From Cladocopium goreaui (taxonomy: Eukaryota > Sar > Dinophyceae > Suessiales > Symbiodiniaceae), in contig CAMXCT020001496.1 of NCBI GenBank assembly GCA_947184155.2, positions 85,348 to 149,347 of the forward strand: 64,000 bases of DNA. Direction: 5' to 3'. The notes beneath the pieces were generated by a model. That model saw nothing but the letters and a program-made list of their open reading frames with translations. It ran no database searches and was not told the DNA's origin. Below, in pieces: positions 54,638 through 64,000 of the stretch. Made by a program: the position numbers and the translations under genes. Numbering within the stretch: position 1 is the first letter of the stretch; each line of letters starts with the position of its first letter.

Positions 54638-54760
54638 GATAGATAGATGGATAGATAGACAGATAGATAGATAGATGGGTAGGTAGAGAAAGAGATAGAG
54701 ATGGAGATGGAGATAGAGAGATAGAAAGAGATCGAGATAGATAATTATCAGAGAGATAGA
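54638..54760. repeat. GATA-type microsatellite
   Basis: AGAT/GATA tetramers with GAGATAGAGATGGAGATGG variants. Confidence 0.93.
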
Positions 54761-55117
54761 CAAGGGGGGGCCTGAGAACCCAAAAGCAAAACGACAGCAA
54801 ACAAATTTGAGTAATACTGATAATTGGTTTATTTCTTTTTCGCCTCTTGTCAGCTTCTTTTTAGAAGATGAACATTATGGACGCATTCACTGCAAATTTC
54901 ATTTTTCCCCACCTGCCAGGTGAGGGTTGTTAGATTCTATCAGAGTTGTTCTCCTCGGCTAGCTGTCCTCCTCGTCCTCCGCCTTCTCCTCCTCCTCGTC
55001 CTCCGCCTTCTCCTCCTCCTCTGCCTCCTCCTCCAGTTTCTCCTCGATCATGTCTGCATCAACTTCCACCTCAACTTGCGCCTTGCCAACTCTTCGCCAA
55101 GCTCTTTGCCAACTTCC

Positions 55118-55309
55118 CAGCTCAGTGTGCGCCGCTGGACCTCAACCTGGGACCAAACCAGCTCAGTGTGCACCGCTGGACCTCAACCTGGGACCAAACC
55201 AGCTCAGTGTGCACCGCTGGACCTCAACCTGGGACCTTCCCAGCTCAGTGTGCACCGCTGGACCTCAACCTGGGACCTTCCCAGCTCAGTGTGCACTGCT
55301 GGACCTCAA
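55118..55309. repeat. 41-bp minisatellite, five copies
   Basis: Unit CAGCTCAGTGTGCACCGCTG followed by GACCTCAACCTGGGACC and AAAC or TTCC. As 41 is not a multiple of three, each reading frame is cycled through successive copies. Confidence 0.95.
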
Positions 55310-55321
55310 CGGCCAGATAGA

Positions 55322-55525
55322 ATACCAGAAGATATGCCAGATTGAGTGTTAGAAGATATGTCAGATAGAATGCCAGAAGATATGCCAGAACATATTGCAG
55401 AAGATATGCCAGGTAGAATGCCAGAAGATATGCCAGAATATATGCCAGATAGAATGCCAGAAGATATGCTAGATAAAATGCCAGAAGATATGTCAGATAG
55501 AATGCCAGAAGATTTGCCAGTAACA
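55322..55525. repeat. Short tandem repeat ATGCCAGAAGATATGCCAGA
   Basis: A 12-18-bp mosaic of ATGCCAGAAGAT and ATGCCAGATAGA with minor changes. The plus frame reads MPEDMPDR repeats. Confidence 0.93.
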
Positions 55526-55660
55526 AAACTTATAAATGTCATGGTGGGGATAACTCGAAGTAAAGTAATTTCAGCTCTGCGCGGAAACATTGAGTGACAG
55601 TGTGCAATAGCCAAGCAAGCTCATTTGAGCACGGTCATGCGACGGCGGCTGATTTCCAAA

Positions 55661-55872
55661 TCAACCTCTCCTTTCCTTTCCCTTCCTTTCCTTCCTTTCC
55701 CGTCCTTTCCCTTCCTTTCCCTTCCTTTTCCGTCCTTTCCCTTCCTTTCCCTTTCTTTCCCTTTCTTTCCCTTCCTTTCGCTTTCTTTCCGTTCCTTTCC
55801 CGTCCTTTCCATTCCTTTCCCTTCCTTTCCCTTCCTGTCCCTTCCGTTCCCTTCCTTTCCCTTTCTTTCCAG
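55661..55872. repeat. Polypyrimidine tract (CCTTTCCCTT)n
   Basis: About 210 bp that is nearly all pyrimidine on plus, as CCTTTCCCTT decamers with G interruptions. Long mirror-like homopurine/homopyrimidine DNA can form a triplex (general knowledge). Confidence 0.95.
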
Positions 55873-56552
55873 AATGCGTAGCAAGGGTTCCCGTTGCCCA
55901 ACCGTCCGCAACCCCTCGCAACCGTTCGCGCGATTGCTATATGGCCGTGCCTCTGGTAAGTTCTCCAGAAGGGGTAATTTTTGCGTTTCGCGTGGCAAGC
56001 GTGGCACTTCGTGACATTCAGACGTGTTTTGTAACGTGTCGAAAGTCATTTTGTGTGGCAGGCGCACTACTTTTGCGACGTTTTCAGAAGATGCGTTGCA
56101 GTTTTCGTGGCAGGCGGCACTTTTTGGACGTGTTCATCGTCATTTTGCGTGGCAGGCGCACCTCTTTAGACGCGTCGTGTTGCGTGTTTTTTACGAATCG
56201 CATTGGCAGGGCAGCGTCAAGTGGCGACAAGGTGCAGATTCCGTGGCAGACGTGATTTTGTGAGATGTGCTGAAAATTGACGGAAGCCTCCCACGAAACA
56301 TCGATTTTGAGGTAGCAAATTTAAAGGCTCGGACGAAAACTCGTAGGAAAACGTCAATTTTGAAGCTACAAAGTGTGAAAATTGGAGGAAGCCTTGCACG
56401 AAAGGCTCGTTTTGATGCTCCCACATCTCTCGTCTCAAGTCTCTGGTTTTCCTGTGGCGTCGCCGTGTCTATGGGGGAAGCTGCAAAATATCTCCTTTTC
56501 GAAGGTTTCCAAGCAGGTTGTCATGTCGTTTTGCGTGGCAGGGGTGGAACTT

Positions 56553-56697
56553 TACACTCTACACTCCGCACTCTACACTCCACACTGCACACTCTACACT
56601 CCACACTCCACACTTTCCACTCCACACTTCACACTCTGCACTTTCCACTCCACACTCCACACTCTACACTTTACACTCCATACTCTACACTCTACCT
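56553..56697. repeat. CACACTCTA-type array, copy 1
   Basis: Degenerate (CTCCACACT / CTCTACACT)n. The same motif forms two further arrays, at 57,775-58,165 and 61,622-62,322. Confidence 0.92.
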
Positions 56698-57261
56698 GGC
56701 CTGCAGTTAAGATAGTCAAATAGTACTATGCAATTTTTGAGCCTTCCATGCTAGCATCAACAAAGAGGAAGTTCGGTTCCATTACCTGTGCTACTGGAAG
56801 AAGTTTCTGAATCGGTAACTTTGAATTGGCTTAGTCATTATTTAGTTCTGATTATATTATGTTGAATCACCAATCATTTTAAGTATATGCCATGACTTGC
56901 CTTTACATGAGGCGAGACAGATCAGCATTGAAATGCATCTCAAACGATTGTGATTGCGATGATCTTTTTGTGAGGGATATTCAGGTTGAAGAGGAAATGG
57001 TTTTGGCAGAAGAGAAGGTCCAGGAAGAGGGTGGGGAGCAGCAATGAGATTAGATTTGACCTACATTTGATTAGCCTTAGCAGTGGTGATTGCCCACTGA
57101 GCGAACCTTGGGATTTGGGGAAAGGAATGCTGGCTGCTGATTCTGTTTGTGCGGAGATGACCCCAAAGTTTCAAATGGGTACGTGGTACAAGCCTACTAC
57201 TGAAAAGGAAACCGAATGAATTCGCAGTGAATTCCCATCCTGAATATTTTTAATTTTCCGC

Positions 57262-57529
57262 CTGTACTTAAGCAAATCACCTTGTACAGGAGGGGGGCTA
57301 CCAACCCCCATCCCCTGTGAGGTCCTGAGCGCTCAGGACCTTGTACCTCCTCACCCCAGCGTAGATTGGGGCAGGCCGTTTGACCTTGTAACCCCCTAGT
57401 TGGATTTTTTTTTCATCTGTAGTTAAGATAGTCACCTCGAGGTGGTACAAGGTCCTGAGCGCTCAGGACCTCACACGGGAGGGGGGCTACGGACCCCCAT
57501 ATGCTGTGAGGTGATTTGCTTAAGTACAG
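57262..57529. mobile_element. 268-bp foldback / MITE-like element
   Basis: Perfect 20-bp terminal inverted repeats: CTGTACTTAAGCAAATCACC at 57,262-57,281 and its exact reverse complement at 57,510-57,529. Inner arms also pair: GTACAGGAGGGGGGCTAC...CCCCCAT near each end and two copies of the palindrome TCCTGAGCGCTCAGGA. There is no coding capacity, so movement would need a transposase from elsewhere. No clear target-site duplication: the flanks are TTTTCCGC and CCTTACAA. Confidence 0.75.
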
Positions 57530-57774
57530 CCTTACAAAAAATATTGGTCACATTATGATGTTCAGCAAATCATCTTGTATTGAACAGCTGATTTACCAAA
57601 TCATTTGAACTAATTATGAATTGTTCATTCATAATTTCATAGTAACATAGACCCGGGCAAGCCGGCGGCGGAAGTTTCCCAAACATAAATGACCTATAGT
57701 TCAAAGACACCCTGTCCCGACCGTGTCCTTCCCTCGGCAACCGTTTGATTTTTTCAGCGAGAGACGAAGCAAAG

Positions 57775-58165
57775 TCTTCACACTCCACACTCCACACTCC
57801 ACACTTCACACTGCACTCTTCGCACTCCAAACTTCAAACTTCACACTCCACACTTCACACTTCACACTTCTCACTTCTCACTGCTTCCTTCACACGCCAA
57901 ACCTCACACTTCACACTTCACACTGCGCTCTTCGCATTCCAAACTGAAACTTCACACTCCACACTTCACACTCCACGCTTCACACTTCACACTTCTCACT
58001 GCTTCCTTCACACTCCAAACCTCACACTTCACACTTCACACTGCGCTCTTCGCACTCCAAACTGAAACTTCACACTCCACACTTCACACTCCACACTTCA
58101 CACTTTTCACTTCCCACTGCTTCCTTCACACTTCACACTTCACACTGCAGTCTTTACGCCCCACA
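57775..58165. repeat. CACACT-type array, copy 2
   Basis: (CTTCACACTCCACA)n-like array with a roughly 120-bp higher-order unit containing CTGCTTCCTTCACAC, present about three times. Confidence 0.92.
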
Positions 58166-58206
58166 CTTCCCACTGCTCTAAACCTACGTGCAACAAAAAA
58201 ACACTA

Positions 58207-59385
58207 GTGCCAAAATGGAGAAAATCTGCTAACAAATTTATTTCGCAGCCTTCATGCAGCCACTCCAAGACGATTTATGAAGTCGAGCTGCAAAAGACAT
58301 TACGCATGCAGCCAAAGCAAGAAGCAACCTTGACGCAGCCATTCCAATGCGATCTGCGGAGACTGAGTTGCAAAACACAAGAGAACTACGCGCAATGGCG
58401 TCGGAAATTGTAGCTCCAAAACCGGATCTCGACGCCAGAGCGAAAAAAAAGACGATTTTGAAGCACTTTTTAAAAGGATTTTTAGAAGGAAAATCACTAG
58501 CGCCAAAATGGAGAAAATCTGCTGACAAATCACTGTCGCAGCCTTCGTGCAGCCACTCCAATACGATTTACGAAGTCCAGCTGCAAAAGACAATAGTATT
58601 ACGCATGCAGCCACAGCATGAAGCAACCTTGACGCAGCCAGTACAATGCGATCTGCGGAGACTGAGTTGCAAAACACAATAGAACTACGCGCAACGGCGT
58701 CGGAAATTGTAGCTCCAAAACCGGATCTCGACGCCGAACGAAAAAAAGACGATTTTGAAGCACTTTTTAAAAGGATTTTTAGAAGGAAAATCACTAGCGC
58801 CAAAATAAGAAAATCTGCTAACAAATCCATTTCGCAGCCTTCATGCAGCCGCTCCAAAACGATTTACGAAGTCCAGCTGCAAAAGACAGTAGTATTACGC
58901 ATACAGCCAAAGCAGGAAGCAACCTTGACGCAGCGACTACAATGCGATAAGCAGAGACTGAGTTGCAAAACACAATAGAACTACGCGCAACGGCGTCGGA
59001 AATTGTAGCTTCAAAACCGGATCTTGATGCCAGAGCGAAATAAAGGCGATTTTAAAAGGATTTTTAGAAGGAAAATCACTAGCGCCAAAATGGAGAAAAT
59101 CTGCTGACAAATCACTGTCGCAGCCTTCATGCAGCCGCTCCAAAACGATTTACGAAGTCCAGCTGCAAAAGACAATAGTATTACGCATACAGCCAAAGCA
59201 GGAAGCAACCTTGACGCAGCCATTACAATGTGAGTTGCAAAACACAATAGAACTACGCGCAACGGCGTCGGAAATTGTAGCTTCAAAACCGGATCTCGAC
59301 GCCAGAGCGAAAAAAAGAAGATTTTGAAGCACTTTTTAAAAGGATTTTTAGAAGGAAATTCACTAGCGCCAAAATGGAGAAAAAA
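58207..59385. repeat. About 290-bp tandem repeat, four copies
   Basis: Units begin with GCCAAAATGGAGAAAATCTG near 58,208, 58,502, 58,799, 59,084 and 59,366 (periods about 283-297 bp). Each holds CAGCCTTCATGCAGCC, ACGCATGCAGCCAAAGCA, GGCGTCGGAAATTGTAGC and AAGCACTTTTTAAAAGGATT. A frame of about 110 codons (ETELQNT.ELRA.ASEIVAPK) is repeated on plus, with a counterpart on minus. I regard it as satellite. Confidence 0.93.
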
Positions 59386-59387
59386 AC

Positions 59388-60190
59388 GCATTTCGTGCGA
59401 GACTTCCTTCAAAACTCCATCGGCAACTCATCCACCAGCACCACTTGCAATCCCATTTACATTGCGTGAATGATCCTACAGTTGCAAATCACAATGGAAT
59501 TCTGTCGGCCGCACATGCACGAAAAACACTTGAAACCCCATTTACAATGCGGAACCGATCCGAGAATGATCCGACCATGATCCGAGAATGATCCGACCAC
59601 ACACGAGACCGTCTCGCACCCGTCGCACCGCAGAGGTAGATCATCGACGTTCGGGGACGCACTTTGTCTGGAAAAACACAGGGTTTTGTGCATCTGCTAT
59701 CTCTCAAAAACGCATTTCGTGCGAGACTTCCTTCGAAACTCCATCGGCAACTCCTCCACCAGCACCACTTGCAATCCCATTTACAGTGAGGGAACGATCC
59801 TAGAGTTGCAAATCACAGTGGAATTCTATCGGCAACTCATCCACCAGCACCACTTGCAATCCTATTTACATTGCGGGAACGATCCTATAGTTGCAAATCA
59901 CAATGGAATTCTGCCGACCGCAAATGCACGAAACACAGGTGACACCCCATTTACAATGCGGAACCGATCCGAACATGATCCGAGACCGATCCGACCACAC
60001 ACGAGACCGTCTCGCACCCGTCGCACCGCAGAGGTAGATCATCGACGTTCGGGGACGCACTTCGTCTGGAAAAACACAGGGTTTCGTGCATCTGCTATCT
60101 CTTAAAAAACGCATTTCGTGCGAGACTTCCTTCGAAACTCCATCGGCAACTCCTCCACCAGCACCACTTGCAATCCCATTTACAGTGAGG
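59388..60190. repeat. About 320-400-bp repeat, about two and a half copies
   Basis: Units start AAAAACGCATTTCGTGCGAG near 59,389, 59,708 and 60,108. They hold CTCCATCGGCAACTC, CCACCAGCACCACTTGCAAT, ACGATCCTA.AGTTGCAAAT and GAGACCGTCTCGCACCCGTC blocks. The block order is partly shuffled, with an extra CACCAGCACC copy near 59,840. Confidence 0.88.
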
Positions 60191-60195
60191 GAACA

Positions 60196-61105
60196 ATTTC
60201 TTTGCTAACTCTTTCTGTGACTAACTCTTTCCCTCACTAACTCTTTCTTTGACTAACTCTTTCCCTGACTAACTCTTTCTTTGACTAACTCTTTCTTTGA
60301 CTAACTCTTTCCCTGACGAACTCTTTCTTTGCTAACTCTTTCTTTGACTAACTCTTTCCCTGACTATCTCTTTCTTTGACTAACTCTTTCCCTGACCAAC
60401 TCTTTCTTTGACTAACTCTTTCCCTGACTAACTGTTTCTTTGACTAACTCTTTCTTTCACTAACTGTTTCTTTGCTAACTCTTTCTTTGACTAACTCTTT
60501 CCCTCACTAACTCTTTCTTTGACTAACTCTTTCCCTCACTAACTCTTTCTTTGACTAACTCTTTCCCTGACTAACCGTTTCTTTGACTAACTCTTTCTTT
60601 GACTAACTCTTTCCCTGACGAACTCTTTCTTTGCTAACTCTTTCTGTGACTAACTCTTTCCCGCACTAACTCTTTAACTCTTTCCCTGACTAACTGTTTC
60701 TTTGCTAACTCTTTCTTTGACTAACTCTTTCCCTCACTAACTCTTTCTTTGACTAACTCTTTCCCTCACTACTCCTACAGCGCATGGGCCTTACTAAAAC
60801 TCATGCGGCTGGGTCGGACTATCGGAGCCATGGTAGGGCTTGTGGGGTGTGCCCCTTAACACTAGCTACGAAACATGGCGAGCCTGGACCCTGAAAGTTG
60901 TAATCAATGATAGCCAAAAACCATGATATTGGGGAGTGTGAGCAAAAGCTAGGGAAAACTCTTTCTTTGACTAACTCTTTCCCTCACTAACTCTTTCTTT
61001 GACTAACCCTTTCCCTGACTAACTGTTTCTTTGACTAACTCTTTCCCTCACTAACTCTTTCTTTGACTAACTTTCTTTGCTAACTCTTTCTTTGACTAAC
61101 TCTTT
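60196..61105. repeat. 16-bp satellite (CTAACTCTTTCTTTGA)n with one interruption
   Basis: CTAACTCTTTCTTTGA and CTAACTCTTTCCCTGA alternate through 60,196-60,768 and 60,958-61,105. The two blocks are separated by 189 bp of unrelated single-copy sequence. Confidence 0.95.
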
Positions 61106-61621
61106 CCCTGACATTCTAAAAGTCCGTAACACGGAAGTTTCTCCCCCTAAACTTCCTTTGATTAATTAACATATATTTACACATTGTTTGAGCAAATTAT
61201 GATTGAACAATTCATAATTAAACTGGTTGCAATTCAGATTGATGGGCACCAGAAATGGGAACGGATTCTTGTGACTGATAATTCCTGCTGCTGGGTGACC
61301 AGGTCTTCCTTATCACATCATACTCGGTTGATGTTTCCTCCCACATTGGGTCAAATGACTTGTCATCCTATCAAGATATGATACCATTCATTATGATCCA
61401 TTATTATTGATGGATTATTATAGTAAAGAGTAATATCCCACGAATTGAAAAATTGCCATGGGTCATAGGCTTTGGGTTTTGGATGGTTTTGGGATTACAT
61501 TGATAATGGATTATATGGATAATCGCTATAAATCATGTGATTATGGCCGATTTTTTTGGGTTCAAGATCACAACTTCAAAGAAACAAAAAGTACTATTTG
61601 ACTATGCTAACACCACCCCAG

Positions 61622-62322
61622 CTACACTTTACATTTTTCACTCCACACTTTACATTTTGCACTCCTCACTCCACACTTTACACTCCACACTCCACACTTC
61701 CCACTTTACACTCCACACTCTACACTTTACACTCCACACTTTACACTCCACACTCCTCACTTTACACTCCACGCTCCACACTCCACAGTTTCCACTCCAC
61801 ACTCTAGACTCTACACTTTACACTCCACACTCCTCACTCCTCACTCCACACTTTATACTTTACACTCAACACTTTACAGTTTGCACTTTCCACTCCTCAC
61901 TCCACACTTTACACTCCACACTCCACACTTTATACTCCACACTCCACACTCTACACTTTACACTCTACACTTTACACTCTACACTCCACACTCCACACTT
62001 TACACTCCACGCTTTCCTCTCCACGCTTTACACTCCACACTTTACACTCCACACTTTACACTCCACACTTTTACGCTCCACGCTCCAAAGTCTACACTTC
62101 ACACTCCACACTCTACACTCCACACTCCACACTTTACCCACTGCACACTCCACACTTTACACTCCACACTCCTCACTCCACACTTTACACTCCACACTTC
62201 CCACTTCCCACTTTACACTCCACACTCTACACTTTACACTCCACACTTTACACTCCACACTCCGCGCTCTACACTTTACACTCTACACTCCACACTCTAC
62301 ACTGTCCACTCCACACTGCAGA
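61622..62322. repeat. CACACTTTA-type array, copy 3
   Basis: About 700 bp of degenerate ACTCCACACTTTAC units. All plus-strand frames stay open because the motif lacks stops. Confidence 0.93.
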
Positions 62323-62444
62323 CTGGTAACAGGGGAAATATGTATATACAAGACTGTTCAAATAAACTATTGCAGAAAATTGTTCTGAGTGACTGCATAT
62401 CCATTAACATACGTGTGAGCATTCGGGTTCGTGGGCTGCATCTT

Positions 62445-64000
62445 GCTCTTCTCCCCACCCATTTCCACCCACTCCCTTGCACCCACGCCGTCCGCAGCCG
62501 TCCGCGCAATTCTCCCCACCCATTTCCCGTCCGCAGCCGTCCGCACAGCCAAGCTCGCTCATCCCCAGCGGCTTCTTCTCCCCACCCATTTCCACCCACT
62601 CCCTTGCACCCACGCCGTCCGCAGCCGTCCGCGCAATTCTCCACACCCATTTCCCGTCCGCAGCCGTTCGCGCAGCCACGCTCGCTCATCCCCAGCGGCT
62701 TCTTCTCCCCAACTATTTCCAGCCACTCCCTTGCACCCACGCCGTCCGCAGCCGTCCGCGAAATTCTCCCCACCCATTTCCCGTCCGCAGCCGTTCGCGC
62801 AGCCACGCTCGCTCATCTCCAGCGCCTTCTTCTGCCCACCCATTTCCAGCCACTCCCTTGCACCCACGCCGTCCGCAGCCGTCCACGCCATTCTTCCCAC
62901 CCATTTGCCGTCCGCAGCCGTCCGTGCAGCCAAGCTCGCTCATCACCAGCGGCTTCTTCTCTCCACCCATTTCCAGCCACTCCCTTGCACCCACGCCGTC
63001 CGCAGCCGTGCACACAATTCTCCGAACCCATTTCCCGTCCGCAACCGTCCGCGCAGCCGAGCTCGCTCATCACCAGTGGCTTCTTCTCCTCACCCATTTC
63101 TGTAGCCACTCCCTTGCACCCACGCCGTCTGCAGCTGTCCGCGCACTTCTCCGCACCCATTGCCCATCCGCAACCGTCCGCGCAGCTAAGCTCGCACATC
63201 ACCAGCGGCTTCTTCTCCCCCACCCATTTCCAGCCACGCCGTTGCACCCACGCTGTCTGCAGCCGTCCGCGCAATTCTCCGCAGCCATTTCCCGTCCGCA
63301 GCCGTCCGCACGGCCAAGCTCGCTGATCTCCAGCGGCTTCTTCTCCCCATGCATTTCCACCCACTCCCTTGCACCCACGGCGTCCGCAGCCGTCCGCCCA
63401 AATCTCCCCACCCATTTGCTTCCGCAGCCGTCCGCGCAGCCAAGCTCGCTCATCATCAGCGGCTTCTTCTCCCTACCCATTTCCACCCACGCCGTCCGCA
63501 ACCGTCCGCGCACTTCATTGCCCGTCCGCGGCCGTCCGCGCAGCCAAGCTCGCTCATCACCAGCGGCTTCTTCTCCCCACCCATTTCCAGCCACTCCGTT
63601 GCACCCACGCCGTCCGCAGCCTTTCGCGCAGTTCTCCGCACCCATTTCCCGTCGGTAGCTGTCCGCGCAGCCGAGCTCATCAGCGGCTTCTTCTCCCCAC
63701 CCATTTCCAGCCACTCCCTTGCACCCACGCCGTCCGCAGCCGTCCGCGCAATTCTCCGCACCCATTTCCCGTCCACAGCCGTCCGCGCAGCCAAGCTCGC
63801 TCATCACGCAGCGGCTTCTTCTCCCCACCCATTTCCAGCCACTCCCTGGCACCCACGCCGTCCGCAGCCGTCCGCGCAGTTCTCCGCACCCATTTGCAGT
63901 CCGCGGCCGTCCGCGCAGCCAAGGTCGCTCATCACCAGCGGCTTCTTCTCCCCACCCATTTCCAGCCACTCCGTTGCACCCACGCCGTCCGCAGCCGTCC
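62445..64000. repeat. 127-bp satellite, at least twelve copies, runs off the window
   Basis: The unit contains CTTCTTCTCCCCACCCATTT, CCAGCCACTCCCTTGCACCC, ACGCCGTCCGCAGCCGTCCG, CGCAATTCTCCGCACCC, CCGTCCGCAGCCGTCCGCGC and AGCCAAGCTCGCTCATCACC. Unit length, measured between CTTCTTCT starts at 62,572, 62,699 and 62,826, is 127 bp. Some copies carry internal deletions (about 63,500). Open frames on both strands are by-products. Confidence 0.96.

Larger units (their letters stand above)
53750..64000. other. Gene-free, satellite-rich domain
   Basis: No exon with family resemblance was found on either strand over about 10 kb. Content is listed separately. Long open frames (for example 61,881-63,326 and 62,477-63,658 on plus, 63,199-63,969 on minus) run through tandem repeats on both strands and are rejected. 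56,700-57,260 and 61,110-61,620 are non-repetitive and show nothing recognisable. Confidence 0.6.

Noticed and set aside
61881-63658. Very long plus-strand open frames (481 and 393 codons)
   Set aside because: They run through the CACACT array and the 127-bp satellite, the opposite strand is equally open, and the residues only repeat the DNA unit.
63199-63969. 256-codon minus-strand frame rich in GWGEEAAGDERAW
   Set aside because: Translation of the 127-bp satellite; the frame shifts between copies because 127 is not a multiple of three.

Overview
This is a nuclear contig from a eukaryote, most likely a dinoflagellate of the Symbiodiniaceae or a relative. I infer this from four things seen directly: genes cut into very short exons; introns that mostly start with GC, sometimes GA, as well as GT, and end in AG followed by G; pentatricopeptide-repeat exons with the CEK...QWQ.AL wording common in dinoflagellate proteomes; and a multipass membrane protein with FLSH and CI.Q.D..VK..GI motifs that I recall as a dinoflagellate expansion. 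No prokaryotic operon, CRISPR array or recognisable tRNA was seen.

Layout. All recognisable genes lie on the minus strand between about 53.4 and 2.4 kb, a one-way block. Read in transcription order (high to low coordinate): a multipass membrane protein with a TIR-like region (53.4-47.2 kb); a cluster of clean exons of unknown product (47.0-44.4); a bestrophin-family channel (43.1-41.6); exons of unknown product (41.3, 39.2-38.6); an RRM protein (37.8-36.8); an AlkB-type 2-oxoglutarate dioxygenase (35.5-34.5) with unassigned exons down to a stop at 32.785; the N-terminal half of a NEK-like protein kinase (32.5-29.06); a complete purD/GARS gene (28.65-23.2); satellite arrays (22.9-20.1); the C-terminal half of the kinase (19.13-17.55); ribosomal protein S27e (16.42-15.09); unassigned exons (14.7-13.8); and a long PPR gene (9.9-2.4).

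Main observation. The two kinase halves fit together exactly, in phase, at the boundary between subdomains VIII and IX. The whole purD gene and about 2.5 kb of satellite DNA therefore seem to sit inside one 9.9-kb GC-AG intron of the kinase, in the same orientation. purD has its own start codon and a good candidate spliced-leader acceptor just upstream.

From about 53.8 kb to the end I see no credible gene. This part is a mosaic of satellites (10, 16, 41, 127 and about 290 bp units), a 268-bp foldback element with perfect 20-bp terminal inverted repeats, a dispersed GTGGCAGGCGCA-type motif, and CACACT-rich arrays that recur three times. Long open frames there come from repeats lacking stop codons.

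Limits. Exons were joined by eye from reading frame, splice signals and family knowledge. Where phases agree exactly I say so; other boundaries are approximate. No search or alignment was run.
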